This document shows, one piece after another, positions 55,680 to 64,000 of a stretch of 64,000 nucleotides of DNA (positions within the stretch are counted from its first letter, which is position 1; each line of letters begins with the position of its first letter). The stretch lies in the NCBI GenBank assembly GCA_000955875.1, contig JYOE01000015.1:62746-126745 (forward strand), read 5' to 3'. The DNA comes from Terrabacter sp. 28. Lineage in GTDB: Bacteria > Actinomycetota > Actinomycetes > Actinomycetales > Dermatophilaceae. The notes beneath the pieces are model-generated. The model had not been told where the DNA came from. It made no database searches and was given only the letters and a program-made list of their open reading frames with translations. Made by a program: the position numbers and the translations under genes.

Positions 55680-57071
55680 TCAGTGGTGCACGACGACCTT
55701 GTCGCCGACGCGCACCTTGAAGAAGAGCGACTTGATCTGGACCATGTCGGCGATGTTGACGCAGCCGTGGCTGGCGGTGGCGTAGCCGAGCCGGGCGAAG
55801 TTCGACGAGTAGTGCACGGCCTGGCCGCCGGAGAAGAACATCGAGTAGGGCATCGGCGTGAAGTAGAGGTTCGAGATGACGTACTCGTACTTGCGCGACA
55901 CCCGGAAGGTGCCCTCGCGGGTCTCGAGGCCGGGACGGCCGAAGCGGGCCCACATGACCATGAGCGGCTTGCCGTCGACGACCCACGTCAGCGTGCGGGT
56001 GGCCTTGTCGACGCACATGACCCGACCGGTGCGGCAGCGGCTGTCGAGCGAGGCGGCCGTCGGCATCACCGGTCGCAGCCCGGCGTTGTAGCGGTGCTGG
56101 TCGAACGTGCCGGGCCGGTAGGTCAGGGCGACCAGGCGTGACCAGGTGCGCTGGTCGATGACCCCGGACTGGGGCAGGTTGCGCTGCTGCTGGAACGTGA
56201 GCACCGCGCGGTCGAGCGCCGACCAGTAGACACCGGTGATCCCGTAGCCCCACGTGCCGAGGGCCCGCAGCCGCAGCTGGACCTCCTTGAGCTGGGCGGC
56301 CCCGGCGGTGCGGCCGATGGCGACCGGGCTGGCCGTCACGGCCTTGAGGCGGTCCCAGGTGCGCTGATCGACGACGCCGGTCTGCGGCAGGTTGTAGAGG
56401 ATCTGGAACGTGAGCACCGAGCGGTCCACGGCCGACCAGTAGACGCCGGTGATGGCGTACGCGAAGCGCCCGTTGAGCTTGAGCCGCACCTGGAGGTCCT
56501 TGACGCGCAGCGTCGACGAGGTGCGCGGCAGCACGACGGGCGTGTTGGTCAGGGTGCGCAGGAGGTCCCACGTGGGCTGGTCGACGACGCCGGTCTCGGC
56601 GAGGCCCTTGGCGTGCTGGAAGGCGAGCACGGAGCGGTCGACGGCCGACCAGTAGATGCCGGTGATGGCGTACGGGAACTGGCCGACGAGCTTGAGGCGG
56701 ACCTGGAGGTCCCTGATCCTCGTCACCGGTGCGGTGCGGGGGACGACGGCGACGGGCGCCGCGGCGGTGGTGGTGGTGGCAGCCGTGGTGGCCGACGTGG
56801 TGGTCGACGTGGCGGCAGCCGTGCGGGTCGGGGACGTCGGGGTGGTGGTCGTGGTCGCGGTACCGGTTGCCGTCGTGGTCGCGGGCGCTGCCGGCGCCGG
56901 ATCCGTCGTCGTGGCAGTCGCCGACGGCGTGCTCGTGGTCTCGGTCGGTGTCGGCGTGCCCGTGGCGTCGTCGGCGCGCGCGGTGGGCGCAGCCACCGTG
57001 AGGGCGACGACCGCGAGGGCGGCTGCGACGGCGTTCGTGGTGCGCTTGCTGTCCATGCGGATCGTCCTCAT
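55680..57071 (-). CDS. L,D-transpeptidase with three peptidoglycan-binding repeats
   Basis: The 463-residue exported protein has a signal peptide (MRTIRMDSKRTTNAVAAAL), a long Thr/Ala/Pro-rich linker (about residues 35-100), and three homologous PG-binding modules, each with the core ITGxYWSAxDR and xVLxFQ followed by GVxDQxTW. A YkuD transpeptidase domain with SHGCVNIAD (Cys-437) follows. It would form 3-3 cross-links in peptidoglycan. ATG 57071 with AGGGGA six bases upstream. Confidence 0.9.
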   Translation of the reverse strand: MRTIRMDSKRTTNAVAAALAVVALTVAAPTARADDATGTPTPTETTSTPSATATTTDPAPAAPATTTATGTATTTTTPTSPTRTAAATSTTTSATTAATTTTAAAPVAVVPRTAPVTRIRDLQVRLKLVGQFPYAITGIYWSAVDRSVLAFQHAKGLAETGVVDQPTWDLLRTLTNTPVVLPRTSSTLRVKDLQVRLKLNGRFAYAITGVYWSAVDRSVLTFQILYNLPQTGVVDQRTWDRLKAVTASPVAIGRTAGAAQLKEVQLRLRALGTWGYGITGVYWSALDRAVLTFQQQRNLPQSGVIDQRTWSRLVALTYRPGTFDQHRYNAGLRPVMPTAASLDSRCRTGRVMCVDKATRTLTWVVDGKPLMVMWARFGRPGLETREGTFRVSRKYEYVISNLYFTPMPYSMFFSGGQAVHYSSNFARLGYATASHGCVNIADMVQIKSLFFKVRVGDKVVVHH

Positions 57072-57135
57072 GGTGTCCCCTGGTCTCTGACCGCGCTGCG
57101 GCGTGTGTGTCGGCGCGATCGCGCCCTTCATTGTG

Positions 57136-57169
57136 GCAGGCACATGCCCGTTTGGCGCGCTGTGCCTGC
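57136..57169. repeat. Long-spaced inverted repeat upstream of the L,D-transpeptidase
   Basis: GCAGGCACA (57136-57144) and TGTGCCTGC (57161-57169) are perfect 9-base arms with a 16-base spacer in the 167-base gap between the transpeptidase start and the thioesterase stop. It could be a regulator site for the transpeptidase or the 3' stem-loop of the thioesterase transcript. Confidence 0.5.
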
Positions 57170-57238
57170 ACCTTCCAGACGCGCCCGGACGGCAGAAGGT
57201 TGTCGCGTGCCCGGGCCGACCTCGGAGGCGCCGTGGCG

Positions 57239-58069
57239 TCAGGTTGCGGGAAGTCGGCGCACGGTGAGGATCTGCTCGGCGCGGCCCACCGGTCCCTGCT
57301 CGTCGTGCAGCGTGGTCGAGGTGAGTCCGAGGCCGGTCGGCCCCATCGTCACGCGGGTGTCGAAGCCGACCCAGCCGCGTACGGGCTCGCGGAAGAGGTG
57401 GACGGCGAGGTCGACGTTCGGGAACATCCACTCGCGCGGCGAGACACGCACCGCGATGCCGTTGGCGGTGTCGGCGAGTCGCACGAGATCGGCTGTGGGA
57501 GAGCAGGTCTCGCCGTCGACCAGCGGGTTCAGGGCCCGGATCCAGGCGACCGTGCGACCCGGTCGGCGGTCGGGGGCCACCCGGAACTCGAGGCCCTCGA
57601 TGTAGCCGCCGTCCCACGTGTCGCTGCCCGACCAGGGGTCGAGCTCGTCGGGACCCGGGATCGTCTCGAGCTCGACACCTGCGACGGGCTCGGAGTCGTG
57701 GGCCGCGAGCCGCCAGGCGTGGGCGCGCACGACGGCTCGGTCGTCGACGAGCATCGTCGCCTCGACGAGCTCGATGGTGCGGCCGGGCCGGGAGGTGCGC
57801 ACCTCGACGCGGCTGGGTCGGGAGGGGATCATCCCGAGGATGTCGAACGAGATGCGGGCGAGCTGCATGCCCTCACGGGGCTCGTGCAGGTCGATCTCGT
57901 GGGCGAGGATGCCGCTGACCGGGGCCATGTGCTGCTCGTCGTCGCGCCAGGCGCCCTGGACGTGGACGGTCGGGGCGTAGAGACCGGGGCCGAGCCGCCG
58001 GTAGAAGGCCGCGGTGTCGCGGTCGAGCTCGTGCAGGGCGGAGCGGTCGCCGGTGGTGTGGCTGGTCAC
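57239..58069 (-). CDS. Acyl-CoA thioesterase, TesB-like double hot-dog
   Basis: The 276-residue protein shows the two hot-dog halves of TesB/thioesterase-II proteins: QHMAPVSGILAHEIDLHEP with ARISFDILGMIP in the first half and PREWMFPNVDLAVHLFREPV in the second, with WVGFDTRVTMGPTGLGLTST near the end. It should cleave acyl-CoA esters. ATG 58069 lies 9 bases after the TetR stop on the same strand, so the regulator and enzyme form an operon. Confidence 0.8.
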   Translation of the reverse strand: MTSHTTGDRSALHELDRDTAAFYRRLGPGLYAPTVHVQGAWRDDEQHMAPVSGILAHEIDLHEPREGMQLARISFDILGMIPSRPSRVEVRTSRPGRTIELVEATMLVDDRAVVRAHAWRLAAHDSEPVAGVELETIPGPDELDPWSGSDTWDGGYIEGLEFRVAPDRRPGRTVAWIRALNPLVDGETCSPTADLVRLADTANGIAVRVSPREWMFPNVDLAVHLFREPVRGWVGFDTRVTMGPTGLGLTSTTLHDEQGPVGRAEQILTVRRLPAT

Positions 58070-58078
58070 CCGGCCAGC

Positions 58079-58831
58079 CTAGGCACCGCCGTCGTCGACG
58101 TCGCCGCCCCCGTCGGACAGCCCGAGCCCGAGGTCGACCATGCGCACGAGACGGGGCGCGAGCTCGTCGACGGCCCCGCGCGGGAGGTCGCGCAGGGGGC
58201 CCTCGAGGGCGAGCATCGCCATGCCGTGGACGGCCGACCAGGCCAGCAGCTCGGCGCCCGGGCGGTGGTCCGGCGACATGACGCTCGCCTCGACCATGGC
58301 GTCGAGGGCCGTCGAGAGCAGCTGGAACGGCGTGAGCCCGTCGGCCCCGGCAGCGTCGGTCGAGGCCGCCCGGGAGAGGTCGACCGGCACTGCGAACGCG
58401 GTGCGGAAGAGGCCGGGCTCGTCCATCGCGAACCGCAGGTAGCCCACGCCGACCGCCCGGAAGCGTGCCCGCGCCCGCGGGCCCTGCTCGAGGTCGGACG
58501 GCACGGCGTCCATGGCCGCGCTGATGACGTCGGCGGCCCGGGCCTGGGCGCGCGAGACGACCTCGCCGAGCAGCGCGTCGCGGTCGGCGAAGTGGCGGTA
58601 GGCGGCGTTGGCCGAGACGCCGACGCGCCGGGTCGCCTCGCGCAGCACCACCTTGTCGGGTCCGCCCTCACGGGCCAGGTCGGTGCCGGCCTCGAGCAGG
58701 GCGCGACGCAGGTCGCCGTGGTGGTAGGTGGTGCGGGTCTGGGTGTCGTCCCGGGGGCCCGCCGCCTCGATCGTCGCCTTGGTTGCCCCGGCGGATGTCC
58801 CGTCGGGGTCGGGGGCGGCGGTGGGGCTCAC
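58079..58831 (-). CDS. TetR-family regulator with WHG-type C-terminal domain
   Basis: The 250-residue protein has an N-terminal TetR helix-turn-helix (LREATRRVGVSANAAYRHFA, about residues 62-81) and a C-terminal ligand-binding domain with the WHG-type AWSAVHGMAMLALEG. The N-terminal about 30 residues are polar and probably disordered. It probably regulates itself and the thioesterase gene that follows; the ligand may be an acyl-CoA or fatty acid. Confidence 0.85.
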   Translation of the reverse strand: MSPTAAPDPDGTSAGATKATIEAAGPRDDTQTRTTYHHGDLRRALLEAGTDLAREGGPDKVVLREATRRVGVSANAAYRHFADRDALLGEVVSRAQARAADVISAAMDAVPSDLEQGPRARARFRAVGVGYLRFAMDEPGLFRTAFAVPVDLSRAASTDAAGADGLTPFQLLSTALDAMVEASVMSPDHRPGAELLAWSAVHGMAMLALEGPLRDLPRGAVDELAPRLVRMVDLGLGLSDGGGDVDDGGA

Positions 58832-58873
58832 AGCCCCATCATGCTCCGGGTGGTCGTTCGGCCGCCGGAGCCG

Positions 58874-59854
58874 TCAGAAGCCGAAACGCCGCGCCGTCGC
58901 CCGCACCGCGTCGGCAGAGGCCCGCAGGCCGGTCAGCTCCTCGTCGGTCATCGGCACCTCGATGCGCTCGCCGACCCCACCGGCGTGCACGATCGCCGGC
59001 ACCGACAGGCACACGTCGCTGATGTCGTAGTAGTCCTCGAGCAGCGACGACACCGGCAGGATGCGGCGCTCGTCGTTGAGCACGGCCTCGATGATGCGGG
59101 CGGCGGCGAGGCCGATCGCGTAGTTCGTGGCGCCCTTGCCCTCGATGACGCGGTAGGCGGACTCGACGACGTCGGTGGCGATGCGGCTGCGGGTCCCGGC
59201 GTCGAGCGCTGCCGTGCCGTCGGCGGCGCGCCACTTGAGCAGCGGCACCGACCCGATGGACGCCGACGACCAGAGCGGCAGCTCCGAGTCGCCGTGCTCG
59301 CCGACGACGTACGCGTGGATGCTCTGGGCCGCGACCTGGGTGTGCTCGGCGAGCAGGAAGCGCAGTCGGGACGAGTCGAGCACCGTGCCCGACCCGAAGA
59401 GCCGCTCGGGAGAGAGACCCGAGACCCGCAGGGCGGCATACGTGACGACGTCGACCGGGTTGGTCACCATGACGTGCACGGCGTCCGGGGCGACCTCGAC
59501 GAGCCGCGGCAGGATGGAGCGGACGATGCCGATCGTCGACTCGGCGAGGTCGAGCCGTGACTGTCCCGGCTTCTGCTTGGCGCCGGCGGTGAACACGATG
59601 ACGTCGGAGTCGGCGAGGACCTCGATGTCGTCGGAGCCGTCGACGTGGGCCATCGGCACGAACTGGATGCCGTGGCTGAGGTCGAGCGCCTCGGCGTGCA
59701 CCTTGGCGGCGTTGACGTCGAAGAGGGCGACCGTCTGGGCCGCGCCGCGCATCAGGGTCGCGTAGGCGAGGGTGGCCCCCACCGCTCCCGCCCCGACGAT
59801 GCCGACCTTCGTACGCCGTCGCAGCCGTGCCGTCTCGGGTGTCGTGCCGCTCAT
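58874..59854 (-). CDS. ldh: L-lactate dehydrogenase
   Basis: The 326-residue enzyme has the NAD motif VGIVGAGAVGATLAYATLMR, MVTNPVDVVTYAALRVSG, and the catalytic His-187 in VVGEHGDSELPLWSSA. Arg residues for substrate are in KPGQSRLDLAE. It reduces pyruvate to L-lactate, and the length is normal. ATG 59854. It is divergent from the sirtuin gene with a 95-base gap. Confidence 0.93.
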   Translation of the reverse strand: MSGTTPETARLRRRTKVGIVGAGAVGATLAYATLMRGAAQTVALFDVNAAKVHAEALDLSHGIQFVPMAHVDGSDDIEVLADSDVIVFTAGAKQKPGQSRLDLAESTIGIVRSILPRLVEVAPDAVHVMVTNPVDVVTYAALRVSGLSPERLFGSGTVLDSSRLRFLLAEHTQVAAQSIHAYVVGEHGDSELPLWSSASIGSVPLLKWRAADGTAALDAGTRSRIATDVVESAYRVIEGKGATNYAIGLAAARIIEAVLNDERRILPVSSLLEDYYDISDVCLSVPAIVHAGGVGERIEVPMTDEELTGLRASADAVRATARRFGF

Positions 59855-59949
59855 CGGGGCTCCTGCGTTCGGAGGGACGTTGGCGGCAACGCTACCGACG
59901 TGGCGCGTCCGCGGGGCCTGCCCCGCCGCAGACGTGCGAGCCTGTCCGC

Positions 59950-60591
59950 ATGCTGGTTCCGGAGGCGCTCCTCGAGGCGGCCGTCGCCGCGCGACGCGTC
60001 GTCGTCGTCACCGGCGCGGGCATGTCGGCCGAGAGCGGGGTGCCGACCTTTCGCGACGCCCAGACGGGCCTGTGGGAGCGGTATGCCGCCGAGGACCTCG
60101 CGACGCCCGAGGCCTGGGAGCGCGACCCGGCCTTCGTGTGGGCCTGGTACCTCTCGCGCTTCGGCGCCGTCGCGCACGTGGAGCCCAACGCCGGCCATCG
60201 CGCGGTCGCTGCCTGGGCCGGGCTGACGCAGGTCCGCGTCGTGACCCAGAACGTCGACGACCTGCACGAGCGCGCCGGCAGCCGCGACGTCGTGCACCTG
60301 CACGGGTCGCTGACGAGCTTCCGGTGCGGACGGTGCGAGACGGCATACGCGGGGGTGGTGGACGTGCCCGAGCGGCCGGTCGAGCGCGTCGACCCGCCCA
60401 CGTGCGCGCACTGCGGCGGCCAGGTGCGGCCAGGCGTCGTCTGGTTCGGCGAGCTCAACCCGTTCGAGACCGACGTGTCCGACGTCGCCCACGTGGTGTG
60501 GCGCGAGACGGCCGCCGGCGCACTCCCGGCCCTGGTCGCCGCCCTGCGGGGCCGCGGCGAGCGGCCCTGGGACCAGCCGGGAGGCCCCTAG
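59950..60591 (+). CDS. Sir2-type deacylase with internal in-frame deletion
   Basis: The 213-residue protein contains the N-terminal sirtuin blocks VVVVTGAGMSAESGVPTFRD, TQNVDDLHERAG, the catalytic HLHGS, and a four-Cys zinc site (CGRC, CAHC), ending at RPGVVWFGE (about residue 177). The following sequence ELNPFETDVSDVAHVVWRET matches the very C-terminal part of the fold (I/V-E-x-N-P, then the AGALPALVAALRG helix). The about 35-residue Rossmann segment with the GTS motif and NAD-binding Ser is missing. Normal sirtuins of this class are about 245 residues. NAD binding is probably abolished. Confidence 0.8.
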   Translation: MLVPEALLEAAVAARRVVVVTGAGMSAESGVPTFRDAQTGLWERYAAEDLATPEAWERDPAFVWAWYLSRFGAVAHVEPNAGHRAVAAWAGLTQVRVVTQNVDDLHERAGSRDVVHLHGSLTSFRCGRCETAYAGVVDVPERPVERVDPPTCAHCGGQVRPGVVWFGELNPFETDVSDVAHVVWRETAAGALPALVAALRGRGERPWDQPGGP

Positions 60592-61943
60592 GCGAAGAGC
60601 TCCTCGAGGCACGCGTGGAACATCTCGGTGTGGGCGTCGACGTCGGCAGCCGTGGTGGCGGGGCTCATCAGCGCCATGTTGTGGAAGGGCGTGAGCAGGA
60701 TGCTGCGGTTGAGCGCGTAGAGGTGGAGGTACTGCTGGAGGTCGAAGTCGTCGGCGTCGTGCGCCTCGGTGCCGTTGCGCGAGGGTGTCTTCGAGAAGTT
60801 GTACTCGGCGCGTGCCCCGAGCCGGGTCACGTGCCAGTCCGCGCCGACGGCGTCGATGCCGGCCTGCACGCCGTCGGCCCAGGCGTCGGCGAGCGGCACC
60901 ATGTGGGCGAAGGCCTCCGGCGTCATGACCTGCTCGAGCGTCGCCTTCATCGCCGCCATCGAGAGGCCGTTGCCGGCGAGCGTGCCTCCGATGCCGCCCA
61001 CGTCGATCTCCTCGAGCTCGACGGAGGTCGCGATGCGGTCGGCGATCTCCTGACTGAAACCGAAGGTGCCGCAGGGGATGCCGCCCCCGATCGACTTGCC
61101 GATGACGAGCAGGTCGGGCTCGAGGCCGTGCACGCCGGTGTAGCCGCCGGGCCCGGCGCAGATGGTGTGGGTCTCGTCGTTGACGAGCAGGGCGCCGTAG
61201 CGCGTCGCGAGCTCGCGCACGCCCTCGTTGTAGCCGGGGTCGGGCAGCACGATGCCGATGTTGGTGAGGGCAGGCTCGACGAGGACGGCGGCGACGTCAC
61301 CGTGGGCGAGGGCCTGCTCGAGCGCGTCGAGGTCGTTGAACTCGACGACGCGGGTCGTCTCCGAGGTGGGCACGGGCGCCCCGATGTTGCCGGGCCGGTT
61401 GGTGGTCGCGCCGTCGGGGCCGAGCGTCGCGAAGGCCTCGTCGACCGACCCGTGGTAGCACCAGTTGTGCACGACGACCTTGCTGCGGCCCGTGAGGTGG
61501 CGGGCGTAGCGGATCGCGTGCCGGTTGGCGTCGGTGGCCGTCAGCGTGAACTGCCAGAACGGCAGGCCGAAGCGCTGCGCCAGGCCGGTGGAGACCGCGA
61601 TGGCGTCCTCGGTGGGGAGCATGGTGGTGATGCCACGCCCGAGCTGGCGCGTCACCGCGTCCACGGTCGGCCCCGGCGAGTGCCCCATCATCGCGCCGGT
61701 GTCGCCGAGGCAGAGGTCGACGTGGTCGATGCCGTCGACGCACGTGAAGTGGGCACCGGCCGCCTCGGCGACGAAGACCGGGAAGTCGCCCGGCCACTTG
61801 ACCATCCAGCTCATCGGCACGCCGCCCGGCATGTGGGCGAGGGCCTGCTCGGCGAGGGCGCGGGACCGCGGGCGGGCCTCGATGAACGCCTGGCGCTCCC
61901 GCGCGTGCAGCTCGGCCAGGCGGGTGCGGTCCACGGTGCTCAT
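60588..61943 (-). CDS. Class III PLP-dependent aminotransferase
   Basis: The 451-residue protein resembles glutamate-1-semialdehyde aminomutase/class III transaminases: HMPGGVPMSWMVKWPGDFPV, HNWCYHGSVDEAFATLG, NDETHTICAGPGGYTGVHG and the PLP Lys-283 in VIGKSIGGGIPCGTFGF. It is divergent from a DAO-type FAD oxidoreductase with 150 bases between. The pair suggests catabolism of an amine or amino acid, with the oxidoreductase deaminating or dehydrogenating and this enzyme transaminating. Four bases overlap the sirtuin gene. Confidence 0.85.
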   Translation of the reverse strand: MSTVDRTRLAELHARERQAFIEARPRSRALAEQALAHMPGGVPMSWMVKWPGDFPVFVAEAAGAHFTCVDGIDHVDLCLGDTGAMMGHSPGPTVDAVTRQLGRGITTMLPTEDAIAVSTGLAQRFGLPFWQFTLTATDANRHAIRYARHLTGRSKVVVHNWCYHGSVDEAFATLGPDGATTNRPGNIGAPVPTSETTRVVEFNDLDALEQALAHGDVAAVLVEPALTNIGIVLPDPGYNEGVRELATRYGALLVNDETHTICAGPGGYTGVHGLEPDLLVIGKSIGGGIPCGTFGFSQEIADRIATSVELEEIDVGGIGGTLAGNGLSMAAMKATLEQVMTPEAFAHMVPLADAWADGVQAGIDAVGADWHVTRLGARAEYNFSKTPSRNGTEAHDADDFDLQQYLHLYALNRSILLTPFHNMALMSPATTAADVDAHTEMFHACLEELFA

Positions 61944-62059
61944 GTGCGCATCCTGCCCGCGACGGCGCTCCGACGGAAGGGCCGGCAGCCTCGGCGGCCA
62001 CTGCGGAATCCGTAGGTCTTGGAAGGGGATTCAAGTCAAAATCCACAGGATCGAAGACC

Positions 62060-62087
62060 TTGCGGAGGTGTCCCGAGATGGCATGAT
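62060..62087 (+). promoter_or_regulatory. Candidate leaderless promoter of the FAD oxidoreductase
   Basis: TTGCGG (62060-62065) and CATGAT (62082-62087) are 16 bases apart. Transcription would start at ATG 62094, and no ribosome site precedes it. The A/T-rich stretch upstream (62020-62046) contains GGATT and AATCC arms spaced by 8 bases. Confidence 0.4.
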
Positions 62088-62093
62088 CCCGCC

Positions 62094-63503
62094 ATGCCTC
62101 CCGCCGTGCCGCCGCCCTCCAGGACCACGAGCGGCTACCGGGGACTCAGCCTCTGGCACGACACGATCGACGACATCGAGCCCCGCCCGTCGCTCGCCTC
62201 TGACACCGAGGTCGACGTCGCGATCGTGGGCGCCGGCTACACCGGGCTCTGGACGGCATACCACCTCGTCTCGGCCGACCCGACGATCCGCGTCGCCGTG
62301 CTCGAGAAGGAGGTCGCCGGTTTCGGGGCCTCGGGCCGCAACGGCGGCTGGTGCTCCGCCCTCTTCCCCGCCTCGCTCAAGCGGATGGCGGCCGAGCGCG
62401 GCCGAGACGCGGCGGTGCGGATGCAGCACCGGCTCCACGAGACCGTCGCCGAGATCGGGCGGGTGACCGCCGCCGAGGGCATCGACTGCCACTTCGACCA
62501 GGGCGGCTACCTGTCCGTGGCCCGCAACCCGGCCCAGCTCGAACGCCTCCGCGAGGAGGCCGCCGACCACCGGGCCTGGGGCTTCGGCGAGGACGACCAC
62601 CGGCTCCTCGACGCGCACGAGGTCACCGAGGTCGCGGCGGTGACCGACGCGCTGGGCGGCGCGTTCACGCCGCACTGCGCCGCGATCCACCCCGCCCGGC
62701 TCGTGCGTGGGCTCGCCGACGCCGTCGAGCGTCGTGGCGTCGTCGTCCACGAGCGCACGAACGCGGTCGACGTGCGCAGCCACCGGGTCGTCACCCCCCA
62801 CGGCACGGTGCGCGCGGAGCACGTCGTGCTCGCCACCGAGGGCTACACCCCGACGGTCGCCGGACGTCGCCGCGCCATCGCCCCGATCTACTCCCTCATG
62901 ACGGCGACCGAGCCGCTGCCCGACCACGTGTGGGAGCAGATCGGCCTCGAGAACCGCACCACCTTCGCCGACAACCGGCACCTGACGATCTACGGGCAGC
63001 GCACCCGCGACGGCCGCATCGCCTTCGGCGGGCGGGGCGCCCCGTACCACTACGCCTCCAAGGTGTCGCCGCTCTACGACCGCGACGAGCGCGTGCACGC
63101 GAGCCTGCGGCGGATCCTCGTCGAGCTCTTCCCGGTGCTCGACGGCGTCACCTTCACCCACTCGTGGGGCGGCAACCTGGGCGTCCCCCGCGACTGGTTC
63201 CCATCGGTGCGCCACGACCGGCACACCGGTCTCGCCTTCGCGGGCGGCTACGTCGGCGACGGCGTCGCCACGTCGGCGCTCGCGGGCCGCACCCTCGCGG
63301 CGATGATCCGCGGCGACGACCCCGAGGGCCTCGCGACGCTTCCGTGGGCCGGGCGAACGTCGCGCGACTGGGAGCCCGAGCCGCTGCGTTGGATCGGCGT
63401 CAACGCCGTGACCGCGCTCATGACGTCGGCGGACTGGTCCGAGCGTCGCACCGGCCGGCCGTCCCGCGCGGCCTCGGCCTTCTGGACGGCGATCGGGCAG
63501 TAG
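62094..63503 (+). CDS. DAO-type FAD-dependent oxidoreductase
   Basis: The 469-residue protein begins with a GxGxxG FAD motif (VDVAIVGAGYTGLWTAYHLV, about residues 39-58). It contains VAGFGASGRNGGWCSALFPA, the FAD-contacting region of gamma-glutamylputrescine oxidase-like enzymes, and WGGNLGVPRDWFPSV near the C-terminus. It likely oxidises an amine or amino acid. It is divergent from the class III aminotransferase and probably works with it. Confidence 0.88.
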   Translation: MPPAVPPPSRTTSGYRGLSLWHDTIDDIEPRPSLASDTEVDVAIVGAGYTGLWTAYHLVSADPTIRVAVLEKEVAGFGASGRNGGWCSALFPASLKRMAAERGRDAAVRMQHRLHETVAEIGRVTAAEGIDCHFDQGGYLSVARNPAQLERLREEAADHRAWGFGEDDHRLLDAHEVTEVAAVTDALGGAFTPHCAAIHPARLVRGLADAVERRGVVVHERTNAVDVRSHRVVTPHGTVRAEHVVLATEGYTPTVAGRRRAIAPIYSLMTATEPLPDHVWEQIGLENRTTFADNRHLTIYGQRTRDGRIAFGGRGAPYHYASKVSPLYDRDERVHASLRRILVELFPVLDGVTFTHSWGGNLGVPRDWFPSVRHDRHTGLAFAGGYVGDGVATSALAGRTLAAMIRGDDPEGLATLPWAGRTSRDWEPEPLRWIGVNAVTALMTSADWSERRTGRPSRAASAFWTAIGQ

Positions 63504-63528
63504 GCCGCCGCCGGGCTGTCGAGGAGCG

Positions 63529-64000
63529 TCAGCGGCCGTATGTCGTGAACGCGCCCCCGGCGAGGAGCGGCACCCTCTCGGAGGAGTCGAGCTCTCCGGC
63601 GACGGCGACGTCGTCGGGCCAGCCCTGCTCGACGAGCTCGCGCCCGCTGGCGCAGGCCGCGAGGGACTCGTCCAGGCGGTCCTCGACCGCGAGCCACGAG
63701 GTGCCCGCAGCCTCGGCCTCCGGGCTGAGCAGGAGCGGCCCTGCGCGGTGCTCGAGGCGCGCGGCGAGGGCGGTGACGACCGAGCCCGCGCCCCAGAGGT
63801 CCTCGACGGCGGGCCGCAGCGAGTCGTCGGGCCACCGCTCCCCGGCGGGCACCACGACCACGGCGGGCCTCGCGCCCGACCCGACCGTCGAGTCGAGCCA
63901 GTCGACGAGCCACGCCGCGACCGCAGAGCGGTTGCGCAGCGACGCGGCCACGACCTGCGCGCCCGCCCCGGCCAGGCGGGCGGCGATCGTCGAGCCGTTG
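63529..64000 (-). CDS. 2-phosphosulfolactate phosphatase (ComB)-like protein (N-terminus beyond window)
   Basis: The frame is open from base 63999 to a stop at 63529 (156 residues visible), so the gene begins outside the window. The visible N-terminal part starts NGSTIAARLAGAGAQVV and continues AASLRNRSAVAAWLVDWL. This is the PNGS-type segment of the ComB family, which hydrolyses 2-phosphosulfolactate in coenzyme M biosynthesis; in actinobacteria the true substrate is unknown. Confidence 0.8.
   Translation of the reverse strand, partial: NGSTIAARLAGAGAQVVAASLRNRSAVAAWLVDWLDSTVGSGARPAVVVVPAGERWPDDSLRPAVEDLWGAGSVVTALAARLEHRAGPLLLSPEAEAAGTSWLAVEDRLDESLAACASGRELVEQGWPDDVAVAGELDSSERVPLLAGGAFTTYGR

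Noticed and set aside
60440..60591. Frameshift as the cause of the short sirtuin
   Set aside because: The C-terminal sequence is in the same frame and still matches the family end; neither other frame encodes the missing GTS region.
57107..62015. Long rightward frames across the thioesterase, TetR, lactate dehydrogenase and aminotransferase genes
   Set aside because: The leftward genes are full-length members of known families; the rightward translations have no domains.

Overview
The window is very G+C-rich, densely packed chromosomal DNA from an actinobacterium. The markers are a Bpa/PafE proteasome activator ending in GQYL, a DUF222-HNH protein, DUF4097, DUF1918/DUF1876 and DUF4235 proteins, an MptB-like mannosyltransferase, a luciferase-like F420/FMN-type oxidoreductase, frequent GTG starts and leaderless promoters. 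A Micrococcales member, perhaps Intrasporangiaceae-like, is my best guess and is an inference only. I see no rRNA, tRNA, CRISPR array, transposase or prophage genes; the content looks like ordinary chromosome. There is no gene-free stretch longer than about 300 bases; the longest are 20407-20657 (nothing clear seen) and 44455-44718 (TPP riboswitch leader).

Layout. 1-4021: partial MBL-fold hydrolase, then a divergent ribbon-helix-helix regulator/DUF4097/small-protein operon with an apparently autoregulated leaderless promoter, a PaiB-like flavin protein and a small secreted protein. 4051-12614: fused receiver-like/thioredoxin-reductase-like flavoprotein, glycogen-debranching-type enzyme, divergent LacI regulator and a sugar ABC importer (binding protein plus two permeases, no ATPase). 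12604-20406: PAP2 phosphatase, DUF222-HNH nuclease, CAP-domain secreted protein, DUF4385, GNAT, a Tag glycosylase lacking its zinc ligands, a carotenoid-desaturase-like flavoprotein and an SGNH esterase. 20658-30594: PH-domain membrane protein, MFS exporter behind a MerR/SoxR-type promoter, acyl-CoA synthetase, membrane metallophosphoesterase, histidine phosphatase, Bpa, a duplicated-domain protein, quinone oxidoreductase and an S51 peptidase-like protein.

30633-39571 is a histidine-utilisation locus: an IclR regulator divergent from hutH-hutU, then an M20 amidohydrolase-hutF-hutI operon with overlapping start and stop codons. Together they would convert histidine to glutamate by the formylglutamate route, with the M20 enzyme the likely last step. 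39568-44454 holds two DUF1918 genes, a beta-CASP MBL nuclease-like protein, a two-component system and DUF4235. 44524-47671 is a TPP-riboswitch-controlled thiamin-precursor ECF transporter whose two ATPase domains and T subunit are fused in one chain.

47728-57071: lipoproteins, a second histidine phosphatase, MptB-like mannosyltransferase, alanine-type aminotransferase, luciferase-like oxidoreductase, OsmC, an AraC-DinB fusion and an L,D-transpeptidase with three peptidoglycan-binding repeats. 57239-64000: thioesterase/TetR pair, lactate dehydrogenase, a sirtuin with an apparent internal in-frame deletion, a divergent class III aminotransferase/FAD amine-oxidoreductase pair, and a partial ComB-like phosphatase.

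The most unusual signal is window-wide. The octamer CGGCATAC/GTATGCCG occurs 33 times, roughly 15-fold over a composition estimate, is balanced between strands, and brings in codons (TAT, ATA, GCA) that are otherwise scarce here.
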